Assembly: GCF_945859705.1 (NCBI RefSeq)
Contig: NC_079137.1
Location: forward strand, 30,003,322-30,067,321
DNA length: 64,000 nt
Origin: Episyrphus balteatus
Lineage: Eukaryota; Arthropoda; Insecta; Diptera; Syrphidae
Direction: 5' to 3'
Shown here: positions 12,421-25,300 of the stretch, piece by piece
How the letters are laid out: each line of letters opens with the position of its first letter
Numbering within the stretch: position 1 is the first letter of the stretch
Notes under the pieces: model-generated
What the model saw: the letters and a program-made list of their open reading frames with translations, nothing else
What the model was told of the DNA's origin: nothing
The model's database searches: none
Translations under genes and position numbers: made by a program

Positions 12421-12508
12421 TAATCCATTTCGTCATTTGCAGTTTAAAATTTATTCATAAGGTATTAATATTCTTTGCAAGTTTTTAATTTTAATACAAA
12501 AAATTAAT

Positions 12509-12516
12509 AGGTATAT
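12509..12516. repeat. 8-bp target duplication, left of palindrome 1
   Basis: AGGTATAT directly precedes the TAGGGTGGGTC terminus and recurs at 13856-13863. Confidence 0.75.
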
Positions 12517-13855
12517 TAGGGTGGGTCAAAAACATCGAAAATTTTTTTTTTGATTTGGTACTTCGAAAAATCGATTGCTAGACCCCTCTAGAATATACAC
12601 ACCAAATATGAGCTCTTTATATTAATGGGAAGGTCCTCCGCTTTGCAATTTTCCATTTTTACATCAAGCTTCTACTAAAAAAAAATAATTTTTTTATTAA
12701 TTGACTTTTTAGCAAATTTCTTTTCATATTCTTGTAGGAAATTGAACGCTCTACAAAAAAGGCCTTATACACTTTTTTCGTTTATCTAACCGTTGAATAG
12801 ATATTTGAGGTCCAAAAATCGAGAAAATCTTTAAAAATTCGTTTTTTGTTCTTAATTTTGTAACAAATTGAAAAATTATAATGATCAAACGCGCAAGACA
12901 TATTCTTGTTGAAAATTGATTGCTCCACAAAAAAAGTCTTATTAACTTTTTTCATTAATCTAACCATTCTAAAGATATTCGAGGTCAAAGTTAAAAAAAA
13001 ATATAAAAACATTTTATATTTTTAAAAAATTTCTAATTCACTGAAACTTCATTATTTTCAAATTAGCAAGATATATCCTTGTAGGGGCTTAAACGTTCTA
13101 CAAAAAATTCCTTGGAATGAAATTGATTGCTTTAACCGTTTAGAAGATATTCGTATCCAAATCGCAATGCATACGGGTCATAAGAAAACTATTGAAATCA
13201 GTGAGCATTGGTTTGGATACGAATATCTTCTAAACGGTTAAAGCAATCAATTTCATTCCAAGGAATTTTTTGTAGAACGTTTAAGCCCCTACAAGAATAT
13301 ATCTTGCTAATTTGAAAATAATGAAGTTTCAGTGAATTAGAAATTTTTTAAAATATAAAATGTTTTTATATTTTTTTTTAACTTTGACCTCGAATATCTT
13401 TAGAATGGTTAGATTAATGAAAAAAGTTAATAAGACTTTTTTTGTGGAGCAATCAATTTTCAACAAGAATATGTCTTGCGCGTTTGATCATTATAATTTT
13501 TCAATTTGTTACAAAATTAAGAACAAAAAACGAATTTTTAAAGATTTTTTCGATTTTTGGACCTGAAATATCTATTCAACGGTTAGATAAACGAAAAAAG
13601 TGTATAAGGCCTTTTTTGTAGAGCGTTCAATTTCCTACAAGAATATGAAAAGAAATTTGCTAAAAAGTCAATTAATAAAAAAATTATTTTTTTTTAGTAG
13701 AAGCTTGATGTAAAAATGGAAAATTGCAAAGCGGAGGACCTTCCCATTAATATAAAGAGCTCATATTTGGTGTGTATATTCTAGAGGGGTCTAGCAATCG
13801 ATTTTTCGGAGTACCAAATCAAAAAAAAGAATTTCGATTTTTTTGACCCACCCTA
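12517..13855. mobile_element. Palindromic hAT-like non-autonomous element (palindrome 1)
   Basis: Two arms of about 645 bp (12517-13161 and 13212-13855) are almost perfect reverse complements around a spacer of about 50 bp. The ends read TAGGGTGGGTCAAAA and its complement. An exact 8-bp duplication (AGGTATAT) flanks the element, which is diagnostic of hAT-superfamily integration. The same small ORF appears once on each strand (12782-13012 and 13360-13566), simply because of the symmetry, so it is not evidence of a gene. The arms differ at only a few positions, which implies recent formation or correction between arms. A related terminus occurs at 57454-58938. Confidence 0.85.
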
Positions 13856-13863
13856 AGGTATAT
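13856..13863. repeat. 8-bp target duplication, right of palindrome 1
   Basis: AGGTATAT, identical to 12509-12516. Confidence 0.75.
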
Positions 13864-15684
13864 GATACCTACATGATACAAGGATGAAAGCATGAAAAAA
13901 AAAATAGTTAAAATGCCATGAAATTTTATACAAATGAGTTCAAATAAAATACGCACGTACCAAATTAAAACAATATCACCTGCGTGCATTTCCCTATAGG
14001 AATTGATTATTTCATGCGGTTATAAATAAATCGAAATATTTGTTTCCAGGAAAAACATTTTAACATTTGATCCAATTTAGCAATGGAATTATAATAAAAA
14101 AAAAAAAAAATAATAACAAATCCTCAATTATTATACGAACTCAAAATAAATCCAACATTGGTGGAAAAACTTTGAAACATTTGCACATCTCACTGTCAAC
14201 ACAAAGAAATACAATTTGTATCGCTGCTCTGCAGAAATAATTCAGGGAGAAAAAATATGTATTTTCTTTTTTGTTATGTATATATTTTGTCCTTAATTTA
14301 GATCCTGAATTTTGATTTTATATTATTTCTCTATCCTCTTTGATTTCAATTAAACTAAAAACATCAAGAGAAATTGTATCCATTTTGTTATTTCTCCCTT
14401 GATCCCCTTTTATCAATGTTTATGTCAGCAGGAAGCCAAAAATCTATAAACGTCCCTTGGCTGTTGGCATCAAAAAGTTTTAAACACAAATAACAACATA
14501 AATGATTGCCCTTTCCACAGAAAGTGATGGCAAAGAGAGGGAATCAGCATAAGGATATCCAAACAAATAAAATATATTCACATACTAATCAGAGGGCATA
14601 TCCTTAGACATATCCTCAAACATTGGCTTTGTGGCTGAATGGTAAATAAAGTCTCTTTAAAGTGTGTGATGGTGTATCATCACATAGCATAACATCCTCT
14701 TTGATTTCTGCACCATCAAGGACAAAATCTCGATATATCCCTGTGTGACAGTTTGTTGACAGAGTATCACATAAATTTATTGTCGAAATTCACATTGAAA
14801 TGATATCCTTTTTGCCATTTTTATTTATATTTTCTTTTTGCTTTCAATGTAAATATATAGGTATGAATGTATATCTTATCTACCACTACCACCTACCTAC
14901 CTATATAGGGCATTTATTTTGTATGTGTTTGTGTTTTTTTTTTTTTTTTTTGTTTTTATTTCGAGGGAGGCGCGTGTGTTTTATGGTGAATATTTTAAAA
15001 TAAATTGACAAGCAGCAGTTTGTAAGAATTGAGGTTTAAATTGGCTTTATCTCTGCCGATAAGTGATACTTTTGGATGCGAAATATATTTGAATATATAG
15101 ATTTTTTTATATTTTATAAAGAAAGCAGCTGTGTTATTGTTTATGGTTATAATTTTTTCGAGAACCAATTGAAAACGAAAAAATTGGAATTTTATGAAGT
15201 AATTTCACGGAAATTTGCATGCACATTTCAATTTATAGCTTTAGAGCTGAATCCGTTTATAAAAATATAATATCGATGAAAAATGAATTTATTTTGTGAA
15301 TTTAAAGCTAAGATGGTATATTTACATTTTCCTTCAAGTAAATATAAAATGAGAGAAGAGTGAAATAATTTGCCAACATAAAAGTCATGGTTCTATGAAA
15401 CGTCTTATACGTTCCTCATAAAAAGTCGATAACATACCCTGAAGGTAAATCTATATTTTTTATTCTACAAAATTACAAAATATATGATACCGTTATCATG
15501 GTATTATGCTTGCATGAGAGGATTATGAATTCTTCTTAAATATTAAAATTTGTAAGGCAGAGCTTAAGGGAATTTTATTTATATTTATGCCATTTAAGAG
15601 TTTGGTGCTAAAAGAAACCGCCAGAAGTAACTTTGGTATTTTATTTTTATAAAAAAGAGCAAAACGTTAGATTTAAATTTTAAA
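13864..15684. other. Non-coding, nothing recognised
   Basis: A/T-rich with long A and T runs (for example near 14095 and 14935). The ORFs here are short, hydrophobic translations of poly-T/pyrimidine DNA without domain features. The piece at 14400-14780 is less repetitive and could be intronic or regulatory; no motif was assigned. Confidence 0.35.
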
Positions 15685-15800
15685 GAAATACACCAGCCCA
15701 AAGGAACAAAAAAAATCCTGATTTTTTAGTGATTTTCCAAAAGCTGTATCTCAGTAAAAAATGATCGTTTCATTACAAAATAAAAAGCGTGTGATAGCTA
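15685..15800 (+). repeat. Terminal fragment of 'CAC(C/T)AGCCCAAA' repeat
   Basis: ACACCAGCCCAAAGGAACAAAAAA followed by TTTTTTAGTGATTTT (two separate blocks) and CTGTATCTCAGTAAAAA is matched, in reverse complement, at about 25020-25146. The shared end is (A)CAC(C/T)AGCCCAAA, which is probably one terminus of a transposon. The other end was not found. Confidence 0.5.
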
Positions 15801-17298
15801 GGATTTAAGTATTAAGTATTTTATTTCAAATGGTAAAATAGCTAAATAATTGAAACTGTTTAAAAACCAAAATTGTCCAATTCCCTCAATTATTTTTTCT
15901 TGTTTCAAAAAAATATTCTTAAATAAGTTAAAACCGTTATGAGGAAAAATCTTTAGATTTATTAATTATGTAAAAAAAAACATTAAGTAATAAATAAATT
16001 TAAAAAATCAAATTTTACTTTGTCCTTCCAAATAATTTTACTGAAACTATCGAAGACATTTTGTCGGTTATCGTATAGAAAATTAGACTGATGGGCTTAT
16101 ATGGGTCAAAATTTGTAAATTTACTCAATGTCTTCTGATACTAAATTTGTCTTTATTTATCAATTATTAAAAACATTTACACTTTGCTATTTTATTTTCA
16201 TTTGTATTTCATAAAAATGTGTGTCTTTTAAAATTCTTTAATTCCAGAATAAGGCCACACACTTGTATGTTCGTAAAAGAAACATTAGTTATGTAAACAT
16301 CTAAAATTTTGAAGAACAGTTAATGATGATTTTCATTATCTTTGAGAACAAAATTAATTTTGAAAAAAAAAACATGTTTCAAAAGCTAATATAATGTTTT
16401 TTTTTACCGATTGCTTTAGCGAAACAGTATACTAGTTTTTATAATTTCACGTTAAAAGTACATCAAAATACGCTTTTGACCTGTTTGTATGGAAAATAAA
16501 ATGCACGACTGGGTCGCACGAACTTGCTCTTGGAGTTAAAGTTGCTTAAATTTGTAAGACTTTTTATATAGAAATTTGAAAAAAAAAAAATAAAATTCGT
16601 TTAAAAAAAAAATAAAATAAAATCTGAAATTGAATTGCCCTCCAAAACAAGTATGCAGTTTTGATTGATATATCAACGTGTATTTTTAGAAAAAAAATTT
16701 TCAAAATCGTTAGAGCCGTTTTTTAAAAAAACTATTTTTTATAAATAATTTTTTGGAAAAAAAGTTTGAAAATAAAATTGGTATGCCATTTTGTAGAAAT
16801 CGCTAATCAACATCTAAAAACAAAATTTCAAAAAAATTCAATGTCCCGTTTTCGAAAATTTGATTTTTCAAAAAAAAATTTTCAAAATTTTTTTAAAAAT
16901 CCAAAAATTATTATTTTTGAAATTTAATTTGTGGTTTATATTTAAATTATATAAATGCTTCTTTACAAAAAGTTTCGTTGAAATCGAATAAGAAGTTTCA
17001 GAGATATTCGAATTTGAAAAAAACGGTTCTATGGCAGGTACCGTTAATAATGATTTTCAAAAAAAAATTTTTTCATTGAAATATAGACCTTAGCTTGAAA
17101 CCAACATTTGAATTTTTTAAACAAAATCGTTGGAGCCGTTTTTGAGATATTTCAATTTTACTAAAATCGGTATATGACAAGTACCGTTATTTTTGGTCCA
17201 AAAAAATTAATTCCAAAAACCCCTCTGGAGAGTCGCCAAATAACGCTACATACCAAGTTTGACATTAATCGGTCCATCCGTTTAGGCTGCAGGTCCTT

Positions 17299-17372
17299 AT
17301 ACAGACAGACAGACAGACAGACTGACAGACTGACAGACAGACTGACAGACAGACAGACAGACAGACAGACGG
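17299..17372. repeat. (CAGA)n microsatellite inside the repeat
   Basis: A run of CAGA units with a few CTGA variants. The equivalent position in the 31888-33271 copy has fewer units, so the tract is length-variable between copies. Confidence 0.8.
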
Positions 17373-17472
17373 ACTTCCGGGACCCACTTTTTTGGCATTG
17401 TCTACCATCGTAATGTCATGGAAAAATGTTATCTCAACTTTTTTTTTTTGTACGAATGCATAACTTGATATA

Positions 17473-18571
17473 CAGGGTGTCCCACAGTCACCGCCCCAAA
17501 CGAAAACCATGGATTCCTGAGGTCATTTTAAGTCGAAAAACTTAAGAGGTAATTTTCTCGTTTTCGTCCCGTTTTCGAGTTACCACGGTTTTTATGATTT
17601 TTGTTCTCTTTTCCCTTATCTAGCTTTATCTTTGCCAAACTACGTTTGATTTGAAAAATTTTTTTTACAACCAATCAAGAGTTTATTACAGTTTAAGTTT
17701 GTCTCAAAACTTTTTTTTCTGCTTACAACCGTTTCTCCACAATTTGGCATCAAACACAATTTTCTTCGTTTTTTAAGTTGTTTTTTACACTTTCATATCA
17801 TTTAAGTCAAAAAAACACGTTTATGAGTATTAATTTTTTGTGCTTTTTATTAAAGCCCAGTTTATTTTCATAAAAAAAATAAGTTTTATTTCATAAAAAA
17901 GGCTACTGAAAGTAATAAAAAAAAATAAACAAACTGTGTGAATTAAAAAAAAAATAATTTTTAAATAAAAAATTAATTTAAATGAATTAAAAACTTTTTC
18001 TGAGCTATTGTGGTTAAGAAAAGAACAAATAAATAAAGCTCAGAAAAAGTTTTAATTCATTTAAATAAATTTTGTATTTAAAAATTATTTTTTTTTTTAA
18101 TTCACTCAGTTTGTTTATTTTTTTTAATTAATTTCAGTAGCCTTTTTTATGAAATAAAACTTATTTTTTTTTATGAAAATAAACTGGGCTTTAATAAAAA
18201 GCACAAAAAATTAATACTCATTAACGTGTTTTTATGACTTAAATGATATGAAAGTGTAAAAAACAACCTAAAAAACGAAGAAAATTGTGTTTGATGCAAA
18301 ATTGTGGAGAAACGGTTGTCCGCAAAAAAAAAAGTTTTGAGACAAACTTAAACTGTAATAAATTCTTGATTGGTTGTAAAAAAAATTTTTCAAATCAAAC
18401 GTAGTTTGGCAAAGATAAAGCTAGATAAGGGAAAAGAGAACAAAAATCATAAAAACCGTGGTAACTCGAAAACGGGACGAAAACGAGAAAATTACCTCTT
18501 AAGTGTTTCGACTTAAAATGACCTCAGGAATCCATGGTTTTCGTTTGGGGCGGTGACTGTGGGACACCCTG
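17473..18571. mobile_element. Palindromic TA-flanked element (palindrome 2)
   Basis: Arms of about 535 bp (17473-18007 and 18037-18571) are near-perfect reverse complements. The ends are CAGGGTGTCCCACAGTCACC and its complement, and TA stands on each side. The spacer is about 30 bp, with an AGCT-flanked loop. It is inserted in the GATA|TAGTACC region of the surrounding repeat; the intact paralogue near 33238 gives the unoccupied sequence and supports a TA duplication, as in Tc1/mariner-like insertion. It shares its terminal CAGGGTGTCCC with palindrome 3 (61824-62900) and with fragments at 53959 and 48050. No ORF survives. Confidence 0.8.
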
Positions 18572-18597
18572 TATAGTACCTATATCGCAAGTAAAAA

Positions 18598-19250
18598 CTG
18601 TGACTTGACAGAGCTGTTTTGACTTGCTTATTCGGAATTAAGAAGTAGCGAACATTATTTGGAAAAGTATGGTTTGGTTTTTTATTTTCGTTGCAGACCA
18701 CTGAATTTCATTTATTAACTAAGGGGTTTAAAAATCTTTGTAATTTTATTTTGTTTTATGTTAATGTGATGTAATGTATTATTTAATTTAATTATTTACA
18801 CGGCCAATAAAATACATGATGGAAAAAAATTATATTTTAAATATTTTTTTTTACTTAAATTCCTTATTCGAGAATGATATTCTTATACATTGAAGAAAAT
18901 ACATAAAAGGTATCCAACTGTTTTTTACTATCTAAATTTATTAATTAAAAATAATGTGAAAACCCATTATATAGAAAACATAACAAAAGGAACAATGTAC
19001 AGTAAATTACATAAATATATTGTATATGTATAACAGGAACAAAAAAAAGAAAAGGATTATAAATATTTTTATACAAAACTTAAGGATAATTCAACCTTTA
19101 TACCCTTCCATATCGTTTCAGAAATACCCTAATAAATATAAGTTAATTAGAGTAAATTATATCTGTATCTTTCCATTCAATTTAATATTTTAAATGAAAA
19201 ACCCCAAGCTAATTAACCAGCTAATCAAATTCTCTTTTCTTATTTTACAG
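18598..19250 (+). other. Probable intron upstream of the first recognised NDNF/nord exon
   Basis: A/T-rich without repeats of note. It ends in a pyrimidine-rich tract and TTTTACAG at 19250, the acceptor of the first recognised coding exon. No earlier exon was identified. Confidence 0.5.
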
Positions 19251-19336
19251 ATTCATTCTCTATCTCAATTCATCTTCGCCACTTTTTATAACCTTTTCAC
19301 AAAATGTGGTCCGAAAAATCTACTTTAATCAAACAA
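19251..19336 (+). CDS. NDNF/nord-like exon A
   Basis: Acceptor TTTTACAG at 19250, donor GTGAGTA at 19337. The exon starts after one base of a split codon and reads FILYLNSSSPLFITFSQN in the only frame compatible with the next exon. The other two frames either hit a stop or mismatch phase. It ends with one base of a Thr codon. Confidence 0.75.
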
Positions 19337-22300
19337 GTGAGTATCTAGAAGGATAACCTAAATTTATACTCCAAGTCAATTGATTAAGTTCTAATTTAAG
19401 TTTAAAGCTCATTAAAGCAATACTTATTTCCCATTAAAAAAAAAGTACACATACACCACAGTGAACATTTTTTTTATTTTTATAGATTTGAAATTAGCAC
19501 TCATTTCAAATTGTTGTCATTATTTTATTACAAACATTTTTGAATTAAGTCCATTTCCTATAAATTTCCGCTTCCAGTTTCTTTTCCAAACTTTTTTTTT
19601 TATTTTGACCTATCTTACATCTTTTGGTGTCGTTTTGATTTGCATAGTGTTCATCCAGCTTTAATCTATTGACAAAGAGTGTATGCTATTCTACTTGCAT
19701 TCTCAAATTGTATCTAACTAACAAAAATTTTGAAACACACTCTCCTCCAATTTCATTTCAGCCAATTTATCGAGAAACTTCAAATCGGATTTGAAAGAAA
19801 TCCTTTTACCATGTGCGTTGAGTGGCCAATACGACTTATTCGTGCGGGCCAGGCAGCGTGGCTCAATGAAAATGGAAGCTCACGCTCAACATCCACAATC
19901 CAATTGGGCGCTATTGAACCGGACGAATCAGATTAACATACGCAGTCAGAATCGAATGCGGAAAAGCCAGATGATAATTAAGTGGAGCAAGAGGTGAGCT
20001 TAAAAGTGTTCTCTTGGATATATATGTTTGAGTATGGCAATGGCACGGCATGGATATGAACAACACTTGATATGTTCGGTGTTGACCGTATATCTATCTG
20101 TCTATCTGTCTTTATGTCTGATTTCGACCGGATGTTGATGGATTTGCCTCGTCGTCGTTGTTGACGTCTGTAGATATTCATTTTCATTTTCACTTTTTCT
20201 ACTTCATCTTCATTGCAGCAAGTTCGACATCCATGCGGTGCACTATTGCTTGGTGATTAATGCAAAGCGAACACAGAAGAATTTCTGTATGGCAGTAAAT
20301 GAGTTTGTGGTGGGCTCGATGAGGAAGGGTAATTGTTTCCCCGGATCAGCGATGGACTATGTTTGGCAAAAGCCAGCCGAAAGGGTAAAGAAAATTGGTA
20401 AGTAGTAGGAAAAAAAAATACTTGATTGATAATTAACGGACTAATTGAATTGTGCGTGTGACAAGCTTTGTGTGGAAATAAGTTCTTCTTACTGAAGGCA
20501 GCTACGAGCTCTGCAAAAGGTGTTTCAATTTTCTCTTTGAGATGTAATTTGAGAGTGATTAATTTTTGTTGATTAAAATGTAAGCAGTAGCTTTGCCTAC
20601 GTTCTTTTGAATAATAGCCAAAGGGATTGAAAATGGAACTTGGAGTTTCTTGAATTTTAAATACATGAATAATTGTCCCATAAATTAATATTGCAGACAA
20701 AGGGTGATTGGCACTTTTCTATGGTATTTGCGTTCCATTAATGTAAATATATCTGAACTAAACAAAGGAAAAGATACATACAAATTACTTTTCTTTTAAG
20801 TGGAGTGATTTCAACATAATTTAACTATAAAGTTCAGATAAACTTTGTTGTATTTTGGAAACTCTTTTTTTGAACCTAGAAAATTAAAAAAAAAATGAAA
20901 GAAATGAAAAGAAAATTTGATTGCGTTTCAAAAAAAAAAAAAAAAAAAAGTACGCATACACCCGAGTGACCACTTCTTATTTTTTATTTTGATGGGTCTT
21001 ATAATAGACATTCATTCTTAAATTTTGGTTGTAGTTATGTTTATTTGTTTGGTCTAAGTAATCTTAAGCATTACAAATAATAATTTTGCTTTTAAGCAAT
21101 TTTGGAGTCACCCGTACACCATTGATATGAATTTTAATGACACATACCTAATTTTTTTGTGAATTAAAAAAAAAAAAATCGATCTCGACATAACAATCGG
21201 ACATTACATTACAATGTTAGAGAATGCAAAAACGTGGGTCCTAAAGTTCTGTTGGTCAGTCTATCTGTCTCGAACTGCAGCTTTGAATAATGAACCGATT
21301 TTCTTATAACTTGGTAAATTACAAAATATGAGTTTTTTGAGTTTCCCTAGGGGAAGTGGAGGTTCCGTGAATTAGTTTTTTTTTTTTTATGTGATTAATT
21401 CTTTAGCAGAAGTTATTGTTAGATATATGTATGCTTTTGACGTACTTCACAAACGGATAAATGCATTTTTGCATGGTCTCAATATTAAACGATAACGTGT
21501 ATTTTAAGAGAAAGTTATGATGCCCTGTCATTTTTCTTGAGTCTGAAGACCTTTATCAACCAACAAATAGAACCCAAAAGTTAAACTTTTCAAAACAACA
21601 ATTTTGAGTCTGTTTTTTTGAGTTTTGTTTTCCAATTTTATTTAACTATAAATCATATAAAAACTCTTGAACAAAATCTTGAAGTTGTTGGATTAAAAAT
21701 CTTATATTTGGAGATTTATCTGTCAGATATTCAAAATTGACCTAAAAAATGATGTAAAATCTTAATTCATAGTTAAAATAAAAATATAATTCAATTTGTC
21801 CTAAACGCATTGCACGATGCATTAAAAATACTAATTTTTTCTTTAGTTTGTTATTTGATAGTAATTTCATTAATGGCCGCCGAACGTTCATTATGCCCAT
21901 TCTCCTTTTATAAAATAAATAAAACTTCAGAAAAACACATTTTTGAATATTTTCTTTGAAAAAATTATATTTTCAAAACAGGTGGATGTATTTTTTGAAA
22001 CATTTTTTTATGTGTGGATCAATAATTTATTCGTATGGGATACTATTTTTTTTCGAAAATCTTTTAAAATGTTGATGCCAACATAATAAAAAAATACGGT
22101 TCCAAAAATTTTTAACAGTTTTTTTTTCTTCTTAAAATCATTCCATCTTCTGAATCATAAACTTACCTTACTTGAATGATATTTATGTCACAGTATTTTT
22201 TTTTTTAATCACTCAAATAAGATGTGGAATTCATGCATAGTTATCACTCAAGTCGTAGTTTTTCTTATTAGAAAGTTTGAGAAGACTTTTGACCACTAGA

Positions 22301-25300
22301 ACTATCCGTAAAGTGAAGTAATCGTTTGATAAAAATAACGCTCATGGAATTTGTTCACAAAATTTCCCTAACCCGTGGACTTTGAAAATTTGGCTACTAT
22401 TAATTTCATCGAAAAATAGTTCTACGACAGCCTCGTACTCACACTTTAATCTTAACAAAAATACTTTTAAGCACTTCACTCAATTTCTATCATACTTGAA
22501 TTAAAAAAATAAACATTTATTGAACTGCTTTTTGACTGACTTTTCTATATGATTTCAGATCCCCGCATCACCAATGTCATTTGCACCGGTTCACGTACTC
22601 AACAAGTCATCAAAGGCCTGACACCCAATACAACCTATTTTGTGGATATTTTTGGGGTACACACCAAACGGCAGAACCTCACCTTTCACATTGCTGCAAC
22701 AACTGTTAAATTCAATCGAACCCACCCCTCATCGCTGCGAGAGAATGACTTGAGTGTGGAGAAAATCTCAGGCATGACCAGCGTATCGGTTTTTAGCTTT
22801 AAGGTAGGCCCAGGCTCCACTTCTGCTCCCAATATAACTCCCATGCAAAATCAATGGTTTTTCGAATGTAAACTTTGAATTCAATTATCCCAAAGGTTCC
22901 ATCGGACGAACTCCGTGCAGTATCACAGCTACGCTACCTTATTCTGCCATGTGGCGGCAGTGAAGTCGATGCGAAAATCCTAAAACAACGAACCGTTGTA
23001 GGCCAGGCCGATGGAATTTACAAGCCCACCTATATAAACATGAATAACGCTCTGCCTGGTGACAGGTATATTATTCGCGTTAACCCTAGCAACGAGGACG
23101 AGGTCCTGCGAGCAAATAAAGTTGGGGTAAGTACCAAGTGTGAGTTGCATGCAAATAGGGATGGAGGGTATATCGATTCATGATCGAGCTTGTAAAATGT
23201 TTCTGTGGATTTTCGGTATCGCCCAAACAGTTGGCCGTAACGACAGGTCGTACATTCAATAACCTCCCTGAACTGCCCGAGAATGTAACCGTGTACGAAG
23301 TGCGGTCCCGCAAGAATTGCAAATCGACAACAATAGCGTGGTATGCATCGCCTGAAATCAGGACAATCGGGTAAGTCAAATCGAGGTCAATTTAAACAGT
23401 TCTCCGCATGATAATCGTTTTAACTTTACTCTCTTCCACTATATTTGTCTTTTTTTTATTTTTTGGTTTGGTCTTTTGTTTTTTTTTTTAATTTTTCAGA
23501 TACTGCATCATTGTGTTCAATCTGCCGAATCGAAATCGCAGCTCTGTCGATTCAACTAATTACTGCATGGATTTTGGCAAGCGTATCATGCAGCATCCGC
23601 AGTTCTATTCGATTAAGTGCTCAGAAAGGAGTAAGATGTAAGTATAAACGTACGTATAGGCATATTATACAGATGCAGCTAGCAAGCAAACACACACATA
23701 CACAAATGGAGGGAAAAAATAAGTGCACATGTTGGTTTTTGTAGCGAAATCCTTTTCGCTTGAATAAACTATTTAAACCACGGAACTTTAGGTTCGTTTA
23801 ACCTAATTAGCTTTTAGTCCTTGAATAAAGGCTCAGTAGAGGACGCAAAACGGCTGAAGCACTGAAGCGCATTTCAGCAACATAATTGACAAAGGAAATC
23901 TACGCAAGCTATACGCGTTAGTGAATTGAGCTTTTGTAGAAATTATTCCAGTCCTCGAGGTTTTTTAGCAATTGCTACAGTATGTTGTTGGGTTGAGGAA
24001 GTACACACATGAGGTTTGGTATTTGGTTTGTACACAAGGTGTGTTGGACAAAAAAAACTAAGAAATTTTAAACAACCCTGCACGAGACTACAAAAGACTA
24101 AGTTGCTATATTCCGGTCAGTGATTTGAACTTCAGGTAAGGACCCTTCAATAAGTTAAAGCTAGCAATTCAAGGGAATTTCAAGAATAAGTGAACAAGTA
24201 CAATGGTGATGCTGAATGAAAGCTTGCGTGAAGGTTGAAACTAAAACAGTTTAGGAAAAGCTTCACTCTTTCAATTCAAGATCCCATAAAAATTAATTTT
24301 AAAAGTTTTAAACTTTAATAATTCTTCAATATGAACTTAATACAAAAGTAATTAAAAAAAATACATAACATTTAGTAGCATTCAATTATTACTTGGCTCC
24401 AGTCTCATTGGGGTAAATGTAATTGCTTTTGATTTTGTCAAATTTATTTCACTATATTTTTTTTTTATCAATTTTTGTACTTTTCTTTTGACCCCTTTAG
24501 GACCAGATTTTTTATTTTCGCCATTTTTATAGATGGTATTGCGATTTTTTCGTAGAAAATTTAATCTCGATTTTTATTAATATTTTTTTTTATTAAAATT
24601 TGCCTCTAGGTCTATTGCAGAGGAAAAAAATCACATATTAACATTGTGACAGATCACAAGTTTTTAAATTTTTCATTGAAAATTAACTGAAGTATGGCAA
24701 TTTGAATTTATGTATATTTTTTTTTCATATTTATAGTTTTACTCAAGTATAAAGGAAACATTTGAGGGGAAAGTGCGATAACTTAGAAACCAAGAGTATG
24801 GGTTTTTGGTTTGATGACCGATTTTGCTGCAGTCTAAAAAAAATCGTAGAATTTCGAAACAAAAAAATCTTGAAACTAAAAAAATAGCCTTTTTAAAAAT
24901 AAAAATCATTTTATCAAAAAAAAAAATGTTCCCACTTTTTTAAGACAAAAAAAAAAACAAAAAAAAATTGGAAAATTTTGGTGTTTGAACAGTTTCTATG
25001 ATTCTAAAACTAGAAGAATGCAGCTTTCACATTTTTTTGTTTTGTCATGGTACGATATCTTTTTACTGAGATACAGCCTATCAAAATTCACTAAAAAAAT
25101 CAAGAATTTTTTGTGTTCCCTTCATTTTTTGGGCTAGTGTATTTAGCATAACCTTTCTTTTGTATAATAATCTTTTTCCTCATATTTGTAAAACTGCCTA
25201 AATATTTTCCAACGTTTCAAGTGTGCTTACACTCCTCTCAAAAAATGAAATAAATATACAAAATTTGTATAATTTTATATTACACTTTAATTCCGTAGAG

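Larger units (their letters stand above)
16501..18597. repeat. Repeat-family copy interrupted by palindrome 2
   Basis: The left end reads ATGCACGACTGGGTCGCACG, also seen at 42731. The interior carries recurring blocks (AATCGTTAGAGCCGTTTTT, AATCGGTATATGACAAGTAC), the CAGA tract and GACTTCCGGGACCCACTTTT. The right end, TAGTACCTATATCGCAAGTAAAAA-like, is at 18574-18597. Blocks at 16690-17470 match 32690-33240 closely. The copy is split by the palindrome at 17473-18571. No coding potential; the 79-codon and 81-codon ORFs across the CAGA tract are artefacts of the tandem repeat. Confidence 0.65.

Noticed and set aside
12782..13566. Two identical small ORFs on opposite strands (12782-13012 and 13360-13566)
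   Set aside because: They are the same sequence seen twice because the region is a palindrome; no domain, no start context, and arms are A/T-rich.
17174..17510. ORFs rich in QTDR and SVCL repeats
   Set aside because: Translations of the (CAGA)n microsatellite on the two strands.
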